Shown here one piece after another: positions 8,975-17,378 of a DNA stretch of 64,000 nt (position 1 is the stretch's first letter; every line of letters starts with the position of its first letter). The notes below the pieces were generated by a model that saw nothing but the letters and a program-made list of their open reading frames with translations, ran no database searches and had not been told where the DNA came from. Origin of the DNA: Alcaligenaceae bacterium SAGV5 (GTDB lineage: Bacteria > Pseudomonadota > Gammaproteobacteria > Burkholderiales > Burkholderiaceae_B); contig SPDP01000003.1 of NCBI GenBank assembly GCA_009360345.1, positions 620,001 to 684,000 of the forward strand. Direction: 5' to 3'. The translations under genes and the position numbers were made by a program.

Positions 8975-8980
8975 TATAAT
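8975..8980 (+). promoter_or_regulatory. -10 element upstream of hemC
   Basis: A perfect TATAAT lies 61 bases before the proposed TTG start of hemC. No good -35 is seen at the right distance. Its position downstream of the in-frame ATG at 8946 argues that translation starts later. Confidence 0.45.
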
Positions 8981-9041
8981 CCCGAAGGGGGGCGCCGCGA
9001 GAGCGGAAGCCTGGCCGCACCGCAATCGAGATCTCCGTATT

Positions 9042-9965
9042 TTGAAAAACGATCGTTTGATCATCGCCACCCGCGAAAGCCAGCTGGCGCTCTGGCAGGC
9101 CGAGCATGTGCAGGCGCGGCTGCGCGCGCTGTATCCGCAATGCACCGTCGAACTGCTGGGCATGACCACCCGCGGTGACCGCATCCTGGACCGCACGCTG
9201 TCCAAGGTCGGCGGCAAGGGCCTGTTCGTCAAGGAACTGGAAACCGCCCTGCAGGACGGCCGGGCCGACCTGGCCGTGCATTCGCTCAAGGACGTGCCGG
9301 TGGACCTGGCGCCGGAGTTCGCGCTGTCCACCATCATGGAGCGCGAGGATCCGCGCGACGCCCTGGTGTCGGCGCGCTACGCGGAGCTGGCCGAGATGCC
9401 CGCCGGCGCGGTCATCGGCACCTCCAGCCTGCGCCGCGAGTCGCAGATCCGGGCCCGCCATCCTCATCTGCAGGTCAGGCCCCTGCGCGGCAACCTGCAG
9501 ACCCGGCTGGCCAAGCTCGATCGCGGCGAATACGACGCCATCGTGCTGGCGGCCGCGGGCCTGCGCAGGCTGGGCCTGGGCGACCGCATCCGGACCCTGC
9601 TGGCGCCCGAGGACAGCCTGCCGGCAGCCGGGCAGGGCGCCCTGGGCATCGAGATCCGCGCCGACCGCGAAGACCTGCGGGCCGCGCTGGCTCCGCTGGC
9701 CCATGCCGCGACTACCGCCGAAGCCCTGGCCGAGCGCGCCGTGTCGCGGCGTCTGGGCGGTTCCTGTCAGGTGCCGCTGGCCGCCTACGCGCAGGCGCAG
9801 GGCGAGTCGCTGCGCCTGCGGGCCCTCGTCGCGACGCCCGACGGCGGGCGCATCGTCCGCGCCGGACGCACCGGCGCGGCACGGGACGCCGAGGCCCTGG
9901 GCCTGGCCGTGGCCGAAGAACTTCTTGCGGCCGGCGCGGCGGACATCCTCGCTACGCTGGGCTGA
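9042..9965 (+). CDS. hemC: Hydroxymethylbilane synthase (porphobilinogen deaminase)
   Basis: A 307-residue cytosolic enzyme that joins four porphobilinogen molecules into hydroxymethylbilane in heme synthesis. The N-terminus [18 protein letters not shown], the [13 protein letters not shown] and HSLKDVP blocks, and [11 protein letters not shown], whose cysteine carries the dipyrromethane cofactor, are all family features. I place the start at TTG 9042, because the family N-terminus begins there and a TATAAT (8975-8980) lies between it and the upstream in-frame ATG. hemD follows after six bases, and hemX and hemY continue the operon. Confidence 0.95.
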   Translation: MKNDRLIIATRESQLALWQAEHVQARLRALYPQCTVELLGMTTRGDRILDRTLSKVGGKGLFVKELETALQDGRADLAVHSLKDVPVDLAPEFALSTIMEREDPRDALVSARYAELAEMPAGAVIGTSSLRRESQIRARHPHLQVRPLRGNLQTRLAKLDRGEYDAIVLAAAGLRRLGLGDRIRTLLAPEDSLPAAGQGALGIEIRADREDLRAALAPLAHAATTAEALAERAVSRRLGGSCQVPLAAYAQAQGESLRLRALVATPDGGRIVRAGRTGAARDAEALGLAVAEELLAAGAADILATLG

Positions 9966-9971
9966 GCCGCG

Positions 9972-10811
9972 ATGCCGGCCCAGCCATCCGCGCCGGCCCC
10001 CGGGCGCACCGCCATCCTGACCCGTCCCGCCGGCCAGAACGACGACCTGGCGCAGGCGCTCACGGCGCGCGGATGGCGGACGCTGGACCTGCCGGCGCTG
10101 CGGCTGACCCCCGAGGCCGGCCCGGCGCCCGATCCCGCGGATGTCGGCCTCGTCGTCTTTGTCAGCGGCAATGCGGTCCGCATGTTCCTGGACAAATGGC
10201 GCGCATCCGCCGGGCCGGACTGGACATGGCCCGCCGCCACCGCCGCCGCGGTCGTCGGACCCGCCAGCGCGCGGGCGCTGCGCGAGCACCCGGCCTTCGG
10301 CGACGGGCCGAGGTTGCTGCAGCCCGCGCCCGACAGCCTCCACTTCGATTCCGAGGCGCTGTGGGCCATCCTGTCCGCCGCGCCGCTGCCTGCCAGGGTC
10401 CTGATCGTGCGCGGTGGCCGGGGCGAGCAGGGCAGCGGCCGGGACTGGCTGGCCGGCCGCCTGCGCGACGCCGGCGCCAGCGTGACCCTGCACCGCGCCT
10501 ACCGGCGGGTTCCCGAGGCCTGGACGCCCGCCCTGGCCGGCCGCTTGCGCGAACTGGCCCGCGCAGCTATCCCCACGACCTGGCTGCTGACCAGCGCCGA
10601 GGGCGTGGACGCGGTGCGCGGACAACTGGCCGCCCTGGAGTTGCTGGACTGGTGGGCAGATTGTCGTCTCGTTGCAACCCATCCGCGGATCGCCCGGCAT
10701 CTAATAACGGTGATCGCCGAAGCGTTGCCTGCTCGCGGCGTCCCGCCAATGTTACAAACTTGCGCGCCCCGGGATGAGGACATCCTGGCCGCGATAGAAT
10801 CGGTGTCATGA
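9972..10811 (+). CDS. hemD: Uroporphyrinogen-III synthase
   Basis: A 279-residue enzyme of the divergent HemD family that cyclises hydroxymethylbilane, inverting ring D, to uroporphyrinogen III. It shows the two-lobed pattern of the family: an N-terminal lobe from about 13 ([17 protein letters not shown]) with [10 protein letters not shown], and a central [26 protein letters not shown] followed by [13 protein letters not shown]. Sequence conservation is low in this family, but position after hemC and a four-base ATGA overlap with hemX make the call firm. Confidence 0.92.
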   Translation: MPAQPSAPAPGRTAILTRPAGQNDDLAQALTARGWRTLDLPALRLTPEAGPAPDPADVGLVVFVSGNAVRMFLDKWRASAGPDWTWPAATAAAVVGPASARALREHPAFGDGPRLLQPAPDSLHFDSEALWAILSAAPLPARVLIVRGGRGEQGSGRDWLAGRLRDAGASVTLHRAYRRVPEAWTPALAGRLRELARAAIPTTWLLTSAEGVDAVRGQLAALELLDWWADCRLVATHPRIARHLITVIAEALPARGVPPMLQTCAPRDEDILAAIESVS

Positions 10812-11968
10812 CTGCATCCGAGAACGCATCTCCAGCATCCGCGCAGGGTCCTGCGCCCAACGATACCCGTTCCGCAACCGAGCGCGCCGGCCGTGCCCCC
10901 AAGGGCAGGGCGTCCAGCAGATCCTTTCCCTGGCTGGGGACGGTGCTCGCTTTCGCGCTGATCGTGATCGTGGTGCTGGCCGCCGCGCTGTGGCGCCAGC
11001 AGCAGCTCGTCGATGCCATCGGCCGCGAATCGGCGCGCCGGTTCAACGAACTCGATTCCTTCTCCCGCGATGCCCAGGCCCGCGCCCGCCAGGCCCTGTC
11101 CATCGCCCAGGGCAACACCGACAAGCTGGCCGTGCTCGAATCCAAGGTGCTGGAGTCGCAAAGCCAGCAGGCCGCGCTGGAGCAGCTCTACCAGGAGTTG
11201 TCGCGCGGCGAGGACGAATGGACGCTGATCGAGGTCGAGCAGGCGCTGTCCATCGCGGCCCAGCAACTGCAACTGGCCGGCAACGTGCAGAACTCGATCG
11301 CCGCGCTGCAGGTGGCCGATGCCCGCCTGGCGCGCGCCGACCGGCCGCAGTTCACCGCCGTGCGCCGCGCCATCGCGCAGGATCTCGAACGGCTGCGCGG
11401 ACTGCCGTCGGTGGATGTGTCCGGCCTGGTGGTCAAGATCGACCAGTTGATCGGCCTGCTCGATCGCCTGCCGCTGCTGGCCAGCGTGCAGCCGGCCCAT
11501 GAAGCCGACGATCAGGTCCCGCCGCCCGTGGTCGACCCGGCGCAGGCCCCGGCCGGCGATGCGCCCTGGTGGAAGCGCGCCATCGCGTGGTGGGGCCCGC
11601 TGCGGGACGGTTTCCTGGGCGACATGCGCGACCTGATCCGCATCCGCCGCATCGACAAGCCCGACGCTCTGCTGGTGTCGCCCGAACAAGGCGCCCTGGT
11701 GCGCGAGAATCTCAAGCTCAGGCTGCTCAATGCCCGGCTGGCCCTGCTGTCCCGGCAGGAGCATGCCTGGCAGGCCGACCTGGACGCCGTCGTCCAGGCC
11801 CTGCCCGCCTACTTCGATGTGAACGCGCCGGCCACGCGCAATGCCCAGGCCCTGCTCCGGCAGATCCGCGAGACCGATATCTCCATCGAGCTGCCGACCC
11901 TCAACGACAGCCTGTCGGCGGTGCGGTCGGTGCTGCCGCGCAATGCCGTTTCCGGCGCGCAGAGGTAA
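10808..11968 (+). CDS. hemX: HemX-like membrane protein of the heme operon
   Basis: A 386-residue protein with a polar N-terminal tail, one membrane helix at about residues 39-60, a coiled-coil-prone segment (about 65-130) and a C-terminal domain of the HemX family. It is often annotated as a uroporphyrinogen-III methyltransferase-like protein, but it lacks the methyltransferase fold, so its role is probably structural, holding heme-synthesis proteins at the membrane. Its ATG overlaps the hemD stop, and hemY starts three bases after its stop, so it is translationally coupled in the operon. Confidence 0.9.
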   Translation: MTASENASPASAQGPAPNDTRSATERAGRAPKGRASSRSFPWLGTVLAFALIVIVVLAAALWRQQQLVDAIGRESARRFNELDSFSRDAQARARQALSIAQGNTDKLAVLESKVLESQSQQAALEQLYQELSRGEDEWTLIEVEQALSIAAQQLQLAGNVQNSIAALQVADARLARADRPQFTAVRRAIAQDLERLRGLPSVDVSGLVVKIDQLIGLLDRLPLLASVQPAHEADDQVPPPVVDPAQAPAGDAPWWKRAIAWWGPLRDGFLGDMRDLIRIRRIDKPDALLVSPEQGALVRENLKLRLLNARLALLSRQEHAWQADLDAVVQALPAYFDVNAPATRNAQALLRQIRETDISIELPTLNDSLSAVRSVLPRNAVSGAQR

Positions 11969-11971
11969 GGC

Positions 11972-13267
11972 ATGCGCACCTGGTTCTGGACCTTGTTGCT
12001 GCTGGTGGCCGCCGTCGGGCTGGCCGTCGGGCTGCGTTATCACGCCGGCAATGTCGCGCTGCTGCTGCCGCCCTACCGGGTCGAGCTGTCCGCCAGCCTG
12101 GCCGCGCTGATCCTGCTCGCGTTGTTCGCGGTGCTGTACGCCGCGCTGCGCGCCATTTCGTGGACCCTGGAGCTGCCGGTGCGGGTGCGCCGCTGGCGCG
12201 CGCGCCGGGCGCTGGCGCAGCAGCAGGAACTGCTCGAGCGCGGCTGGATCAACCTGCTGGAAGGCCGCTACGCCAAGGCCGAAGCCGACATGAGCAATGT
12301 TGCCGGGCAGACCGACGTGCCGTCGCGCCGAGTCCTGGCCAACCTGTCGGCCGCCCGGGCGGCGCACGCGATGCAGGAGTTCGCCCGCCGCGACCTGCTG
12401 CTCGCGCAGGCCCGCGAAGCGGCCGAGGCGGATGCCGGGCTCAAGCCCGCCGTCGTCCTGGTCGAGGCCGACATGCTGCTCGACCAGCAGCGGCCCGAGG
12501 AAGCGCTGGCGCTGCTGTCGCAGTTGCACGAGGGCGGCCCCAAGCACATGCATTCGCTGCGGCTGACCCTGCGCGCCCACCGTGACCTGGGGCATTGGGC
12601 CGAGGTCCTGAAGCTGGCGCGCACGCTGTCCAAGCGCAATGCCCTGCATCCGGCCGCCGCCACGCGCATGATCGCCGCCGCCGCGGCCGAACTGCTGCGG
12701 TCGGCCAGCGATGCCGCCACGCGGCGCGTCATCTGGAAGGACCTGAAGGACGACGAACGCGTCCTGCCCGAAGTGGCCCGGGCCGGCGCGGAGGTGTTCG
12801 AGGCCGATGGCGACGAGGTGCGCACCCGCCGCATCCTCGAAGCCGCGCTCGACGCCCAGCTCAGCGCGGTCCTGTTGCAGGCCTATGCCCGCTGCAGCGC
12901 CGAACAGATATCTCCGCGGCTGGAGAAAGCCGAAAGCTGGCTGCGCCAGCACCCCAACGATCCCGACCTGCTGCAGGCGCTGGGCACGCTGTGCCTGTGC
13001 GGACGCCTGTGGGGGCCGGCGCAACGCTATCTCGAACGCAGCCTGAGCGAGCGCGACGACCCGCGTACGCACGCGCTGCTGGCCAGCCTGTACGATCGCA
13101 CCGACCGCGCCGTCGATGCCGTGCGGCACTGGCGTCTCGCCACCGAAGGCGTCATCGGCCTGCCGGTGCTCAAGGCGGACGAGGGGGTGCTGTTCGGCCC
13201 CGCCGCCGCGCGTCCCCAGTTCGAGAGCGAAGAGGACGTAGCGCCCGATCGCGCGGCCGGCCTCTAG
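11972..13267 (+). CDS. hemY: HemY-type TPR membrane protein
   Basis: A 431-residue protein with two N-terminal membrane helices (about residues 1-20 and 38-62) typical of the HemY_N family, then a soluble region of tetratricopeptide-like repeats (for example [21 protein letters not shown] and a repeat near [20 protein letters not shown]). It is a conserved partner of heme synthesis in proteobacteria and is distinct from the protoporphyrinogen oxidase also called HemY. It is the last gene of hemCDXY. The exact biochemical role is not known. Confidence 0.92.
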   Translation: MRTWFWTLLLLVAAVGLAVGLRYHAGNVALLLPPYRVELSASLAALILLALFAVLYAALRAISWTLELPVRVRRWRARRALAQQQELLERGWINLLEGRYAKAEADMSNVAGQTDVPSRRVLANLSAARAAHAMQEFARRDLLLAQAREAAEADAGLKPAVVLVEADMLLDQQRPEEALALLSQLHEGGPKHMHSLRLTLRAHRDLGHWAEVLKLARTLSKRNALHPAAATRMIAAAAAELLRSASDAATRRVIWKDLKDDERVLPEVARAGAEVFEADGDEVRTRRILEAALDAQLSAVLLQAYARCSAEQISPRLEKAESWLRQHPNDPDLLQALGTLCLCGRLWGPAQRYLERSLSERDDPRTHALLASLYDRTDRAVDAVRHWRLATEGVIGLPVLKADEGVLFGPAAARPQFESEEDVAPDRAAGL

Positions 13268-13290
13268 CGGCGGTTTTTTTCGATGTCGTG

Positions 13291-13320
13291 CCGGCCCCGG
13301 GCCGGTCCACCTGTTTTTTT
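13291..13320 (+). terminator. Terminator-like hairpin after hemY
   Basis: CCGGCC (13291-13296) pairs with GGCCGG (13300-13305) around a three-base loop, and seven T residues follow at 13314-13320. The eight-base gap between stem and T-tract makes it weaker than usual. It separates the hem operon from ppa. Confidence 0.45.
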
Positions 13321-13337
13321 CAACTTTCCAGGCAGTT

Positions 13338-13874
13338 ATGAATCTCGATCGAGTCGGTCCCGGCAAAAAGGCGCCGGAAGAATTCAACGTCATCATTGAG
13401 ATCCCGATGAACGCGGATCCGATCAAGTACGAAGTCGACAAGGAAACTGGAGCCTTGTTCGTCGATCGCTTCATGATGACCGCCATGCACTACCCGTGCA
13501 ACTACGGCTACGTGCCGCAGACCCTGTCCGACGACGGCGACCCCGTCGACGTGCTGGTCATCACGCCCCATCCGGTCACCGTCGGCGCCGTGGTTCGCTG
13601 CCGCCCCATCGGCATCCTGAACATGGACGACGAAGCGGGTGGCGACGCCAAGCTGCTGGCCGTGCCCGTGGACAAGGTCCTGCCCATCTACCGCCACTGG
13701 CAGAAGCCGGAAGACCTGCAGCCCGAATACCTGCTGCGCATCCAGCATTTCTTCGAGCACTACAAGGACCTGGAGAAGGGCAAGTGGGTCAAGATCAAGG
13801 GCTGGGACGGCCCGGACGCCGCCCGCCAGGAGATCGTTGGCAGCATCGAGCGCTACCAGCAGGCAGGCAAGTAA
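13338..13874 (+). CDS. ppa: Inorganic pyrophosphatase, family I
   Basis: A 178-residue soluble enzyme that hydrolyses pyrophosphate to phosphate and so pulls biosynthetic reactions forward. The conserved metal-site block DGDPVDVLV (with essential aspartates) sits at about residues 65-75, preceded by [27 protein letters not shown] lies near the N-terminus. Length and motifs match the bacterial hexameric type. It is followed by a strong terminator, so it is probably monocistronic. Confidence 0.97.
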   Translation: MNLDRVGPGKKAPEEFNVIIEIPMNADPIKYEVDKETGALFVDRFMMTAMHYPCNYGYVPQTLSDDGDPVDVLVITPHPVTVGAVVRCRPIGILNMDDEAGGDAKLLAVPVDKVLPIYRHWQKPEDLQPEYLLRIQHFFEHYKDLEKGKWVKIKGWDGPDAARQEIVGSIERYQQAGK

Positions 13875-13897
13875 GTCGACGGTCGTACCGTTGTGCG

Positions 13898-13923
13898 AAG
13901 ACCTCCCGCCAGGGAGGTCTTTT
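13898..13923 (+). terminator. Intrinsic terminator of ppa
   Basis: A perfect ten-bp stem (AAGACCTCCC, 13898-13907, with GGGAGGTCTT, 13912-13921) with a GCCA loop runs directly into TTTT (13920-13923). It is 23 bases after the ppa stop and is the clearest intrinsic terminator in the window. Confidence 0.9.
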
Positions 13924-13948
13924 CATTTCAGGCCGGCGGTATTTCCGT

Positions 13949-15349
13949 TCATCGAGGTCGAGCTGCGTCGGTGCGGCCGGTATCGATCCGGCCAGCCGCT
14001 TCCATGGGGATGAGCACCGTGACGCTCAGGCCGGTCTGCGTTGCCTGGTCGGAAAAGTCGAGGCGGATCTCGGCGCCTGTGCGGTCGGCAATTGTCTTGA
14101 CGATCGAAAGCCCCAGGCCCGAACCCATCTGTCCGCTGCCCGGCGTGCGGTAGAACGCGTCGAAAACCCGTTCGCGCTCGGCCGCCGGAATGCCCGGACC
14201 GGTGTCCCGGACGCACAGCACGGCATGGTTTGGCGCCACCCCGACGGAGAGGTCGACCCGTCCGCCCTCCGGCGTGTAGCGAATGGCGTTGTCGACCAGA
14301 TTCCGGGTCAAGGCGATCATGTCCACCTCGCGTACCCAAACCCGCGCATCCTGGTTTCCCTCGACCCCGATGTCGATGCGCCTGGCCTCGGCCAGCGGCA
14401 TGAGGTCCTCCAGCACCCGGCGGTAGATGCCTTGGACGGACACCGGCGAGGTCGGCGAATCCGGCGCCGACTGGGCCTTGGCCAGGGCCAGCAATTGATC
14501 CAGCAGGCCGCGGCCGCGCTCGATGCCCTGGCGCAGCAGCATCAGCCGTTCACGGGCCTGGCTCGACATTTCCGCCTCTGCCAGCCGTTCCGCCTGCAGC
14601 GACAGCGCCGTCAGCGGCGAGCGCAACTCGTGGGCGGCGTCCGCCACGAAACGGCGCTGCGACGCCATGGACTGCCCCACGCGGGCCAGCAGGCGATTGA
14701 TCGCTATGGCAAAAGGCCGCACCTCGATGGGAAGGTGGCGGTCTTGGACCGGGTGCAGCGCCTGCTCGGCGCGCTGATCGATTTCCTTGGAAAGCGCCGC
14801 AATGGGCCGGAACATGCCGCGCACCAGATTGGCGACGATCAGCAGCAGCACCGGCACCAGGAGCAGGAAAGGCAGGACGGTGCGCAGCGCCCCATCTCGG
14901 GCGATTTCATTGCGGAAGTCGGATTCCTGGGCCACGGCGATCCGTTCGCCGGCGGCCGTCGTCCTGACCAGGACGCGGAACGCTTCTCCGCCGACTTCCA
15001 GGGTGTGCAGGCCGTCGACCAGCGTTGCCGGGAGCGCGAGCGTTCCTCCCGCCTCTTTGCCTGGGAGAGCCGGGCCGCCGTCCCCGAGGCGCTGGACGAT
15101 CACGCGCGACGCGTCGTCGCCGCCCTCGGGTCCGGCCGCGTTGGCGGGCGCGGCGGGGGGCAGGCGCTGCCGATCCATGAGTTGCGCGACCTGGCGCAAG
15201 ACATCGTCCTGGAGTTCGTGGGCTTCATCGAAGGCCGAAAGGAACGAGAAGATGCCGGCCGCGGCCGCGACCACGAGGATGGCCAGCGACAGGGTGAAGG
15301 ACAGCTTGAGCTGCACCGATTCGTTCAGGCGTTTTTGGAGACCATCCAT
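13949..15349 (-). CDS. Two-component sensor histidine kinase (QseC/TctE type)
   Basis: A 466-residue inner-membrane sensor. One helix is at about residues 17-38, a periplasmic loop of some 115 residues follows, then a second helix at about 158-177, a HAMP-like linker, the dimerisation domain with VADAAHELRSPLTAL (phosphorylated His about 240), and an ATP-binding domain with NLVDNAIRYTPEGG, DTGPGI and GSGLGLSIVK. It phosphorylates the regulator encoded just upstream, whose 3' end overlaps its start by 25 bases. The signal is unknown; linkage to a COG4705 membrane protein suggests a cell-envelope cue. Confidence 0.93.
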   Translation of the reverse strand: MDGLQKRLNESVQLKLSFTLSLAILVVAAAAGIFSFLSAFDEAHELQDDVLRQVAQLMDRQRLPPAAPANAAGPEGGDDASRVIVQRLGDGGPALPGKEAGGTLALPATLVDGLHTLEVGGEAFRVLVRTTAAGERIAVAQESDFRNEIARDGALRTVLPFLLLVPVLLLIVANLVRGMFRPIAALSKEIDQRAEQALHPVQDRHLPIEVRPFAIAINRLLARVGQSMASQRRFVADAAHELRSPLTALSLQAERLAEAEMSSQARERLMLLRQGIERGRGLLDQLLALAKAQSAPDSPTSPVSVQGIYRRVLEDLMPLAEARRIDIGVEGNQDARVWVREVDMIALTRNLVDNAIRYTPEGGRVDLSVGVAPNHAVLCVRDTGPGIPAAERERVFDAFYRTPGSGQMGSGLGLSIVKTIADRTGAEIRLDFSDQATQTGLSVTVLIPMEAAGRIDTGRTDAARPR

Positions 15350-15990
15350 CCCACCCCCCTGACGTTCTTGATCGTCTCGCTGCCCAGCTTGCGCCGAAGT
15401 GCGTGAATCAGATATTCGACGGCATTGCTTTCCACCTCTTCGCCCCAGCCGTAGATGCGATCCTCCAGCTCGCCGCGCGAGAGAATGGCTCCCGGCCGAA
15501 CCAGCAGGGCTTGCAGCAGCGAGAACTCCCGGTGGGACAGGAGAACCGGGGCACCGTCCTTGACGCGGGCTTCTTTCGTGGCGGGGTCGAGCGATATCAC
15601 GCCATTGCCCAGAACGGGCGCGGCGCTTCCGCCCTTGCGCCGTAGCACGGCGCGCATCCGGGCCAGCAGCTCGGCCATCTCGAACGGCTTGGGGACGTAG
15701 TCGTCGGCCCCGCCGTCCAGGCCGCGCAGACGGTCATCCAGGCCATCGCGGGCCGTGATGATGAGCAGGGGTACAGGATTGTCCCGGGCGCGGAGGCTGC
15801 CCAGCACTTCGAGCCCGTCCTTGCCGGGCAAGCCCAGGTCGAGCAGCACCAGGTCATAGTGCTGGCCCGCCAGCGTCGCCAGGGCGGTTGCGCCATTCCG
15901 CACCCAGTCGGCGGCATAGGACGCATCCTTCAAGGCGCCCTGGATCGCTTCACCGATCATGACGTCGTCTTCGACCAGCAGCACCCGCAT
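15325..15990 (-). CDS. OmpR-family response regulator
   Basis: A 221-residue regulator with a receiver domain (DD at 8-9, phospho-acceptor Asp51 in LLDLGLPG, conserved Lys in DDYVPKPFEM) and a C-terminal winged-helix DNA-binding domain (LSHREFSLLQALLVRPGAILSRGELEDRIYG). The ATG at 15990 is preferred over an upstream one because AGGAGAG lies just ahead of it. It overlaps the kinase gene by 25 bases and follows the membrane-protein gene by 85 bases in the same direction, so the three form an operon. Confidence 0.94.
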   Translation of the reverse strand: MRVLLVEDDVMIGEAIQGALKDASYAADWVRNGATALATLAGQHYDLVLLDLGLPGKDGLEVLGSLRARDNPVPLLIITARDGLDDRLRGLDGGADDYVPKPFEMAELLARMRAVLRRKGGSAAPVLGNGVISLDPATKEARVKDGAPVLLSHREFSLLQALLVRPGAILSRGELEDRIYGWGEEVESNAVEYLIHALRRKLGSETIKNVRGVGWMVSKNA

Positions 15991-16075
15991 GTTCTCTCCT
16001 GTCGTGGTGTCCCATTCGCCATGCATGCATGGCTGCTGTCAGGATCGTATTGAAAACGGGCCATGACGGCACTAT

Positions 16076-16834
16076 TCAATGCGCCGTCCGGGCCGCCCGC
16101 TGCCTGAGCAGCAGAATAGCGGTCAGCATGAAGGCCAGCAGCGCGGCAGAGGCCCAGTAGCGGCTCAAGGCCAATCCTCCCGCGCTCAGCGGCTTGTCCA
16201 GGAAGTCACCGACCACGGCGCCCAGCGGACGGGTCAGGATGAACGCCGCCCAGAACAGCAGCGTGCGCGACATACGAGTCCAGCGATAGGCTGCCAGAAT
16301 CAGGGCGAGCCATCCCACGAACACGATGGCCGCGCCGGTGTAGCCCAGGCCGGCCGTGTCGGCCGTCCAATCGCCCAGCGCCGTCCCCAAGGTCTGGGAG
16401 AACATGATCGTCATCCAGTAGAAGGCTTCCGCCTCGGGCGTGCTGACGGTGCTTACCGATACCGAACCCAGGGTGCGATGCCAGGCGAGGAGCGTGCCGA
16501 GCAGCATGGCCAGCAGCAGGCACGAGCCGCCAGCGTAGCCGATGCCCAGCGAGCGGTCCGCGAAATCGGCCAGCGTCGTGCCGACCGTGGTGGTGGCAAT
16601 GATGGTGGTCCAATACAGGAAAGGGTGGAATCCCTTGGCCTTGATCTGCGCGATCACGGCCGCCAGGAAGATCGCCGCGAAAATGCCGGTGCCGATCAGA
16701 TAGCCCAGGTTCATGGACATCGAGACGGCATCCCCGCCGGTTTCGCCGAGCGTGGTGGCGGCGATCTTGATGAGCCAGAACCCGAGCGTGACTTCGGGAA
16801 CCTTGGCCAGCGCGTGGTCAGTGGATGTTTTCAT
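16076..16834 (-). CDS. COG4705-type polytopic membrane protein
   Basis: A 252-residue membrane protein with about eight hydrophobic helices and a visible internal repeat: KVPEVTLGFWLIKI...TLGETGGD, then TTTVGTTLADFADRSLG, then QTLGTALGDWTAD, then RPLGAVVGDFLDKP. The recurring LG..LGD pattern is typical of the uncharacterised COG4705 family, often found beside two-component systems. The start at 16834 gives MKTSTDHALAKVPEV. It is the first gene ahead of the regulator and kinase, and may be a target or accessory of that system. Function unknown. Confidence 0.8.
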   Translation of the reverse strand: MKTSTDHALAKVPEVTLGFWLIKIAATTLGETGGDAVSMSMNLGYLIGTGIFAAIFLAAVIAQIKAKGFHPFLYWTTIIATTTVGTTLADFADRSLGIGYAGGSCLLLAMLLGTLLAWHRTLGSVSVSTVSTPEAEAFYWMTIMFSQTLGTALGDWTADTAGLGYTGAAIVFVGWLALILAAYRWTRMSRTLLFWAAFILTRPLGAVVGDFLDKPLSAGGLALSRYWASAALLAFMLTAILLLRQRAARTAH

Positions 16835-17042
16835 GAGGAACCTCGCAGCCTGGACCCCGCCTTGGCGGGGGTCGGAGGCTGGCAACGGATTGGCCCTGGC
16901 CGCAGGCAAGGTGGAACGGCCTGCGGGCAGTCTGCCGGGGCTGGCTTAGCCGGGCCATAGGTTCACTCACGGACCGATCCGCGCGGGATCAAGCGGCCGG
17001 CAATCCGGCGAGGGGCCGGCCGGCGCCGCCTGGCGGCCTGTC

Positions 17043-17240
17043 CTAGCCGTGCTTCTGCTCAGCCAGGCAATGCGGGCAGTAGCGGGAATGCGGCTTCAGG
17101 TAGCGGTCGCAGTCCAGGCACAGCGATCCTCCTCGCAACTCGATCTCCCGCAGGCGCCGCCGCTTGCGCCAGGACGATCGGAACTTGAGCAGGCCCAGCA
17201 GGAAAGCGACCGCGAGCGAGCTATAGGCGAGGGTGGTCAT
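17043..17240 (-). CDS. Small membrane-anchored zinc-ribbon protein
   Basis: A 65-residue protein with one N-terminal membrane helix (about residues 4-18), a highly basic segment (SSWRKRRRLRE) and a zinc ribbon made of CLDCDRY near 41 and CPHC near 55. Such microproteins are widespread in Burkholderiales but have no assigned role. It lies downstream of, and in the same direction as, the orphan kinase, but has its own candidate promoter. The stop shares no overlap with neighbours. Confidence 0.7.
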   Translation of the reverse strand: MTTLAYSSLAVAFLLGLLKFRSSWRKRRRLREIELRGGSLCLDCDRYLKPHSRYCPHCLAEQKHG

Positions 17241-17272
17241 GAAGCCTCGAAAACGAGGAATAGGGACCGTTT

Positions 17273-17302
17273 ATTCTAGGTTTTTCCTGTTTCATCTTGT
17301 AA
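17273..17302 (-). promoter_or_regulatory. Candidate promoter of the zinc-ribbon gene
   Basis: Read on the minus strand, TTACAA (17297-17302) and TAGAAT (17273-17278) are separated by 18 bases in an unusually AT-rich patch, about 33 bases from the start codon at 17240. Confidence 0.45.
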
Positions 17303-17378
17303 TTATTTCCGAAATGTAATGTGCTGTGGCGCTTTACATACGGATACAGGAAGGCGGGCGCCGCAGCCGCGGCCGGTG

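Noticed and set aside
6003-10700. Frames that run through two genes and suggest giant fusion proteins (also 3645-5546, 33303-35156, 38402-40420)
   Set aside because: In each case one end matches a known family with a proper start and signal peptide, and the extension matches nothing and overlaps another gene.
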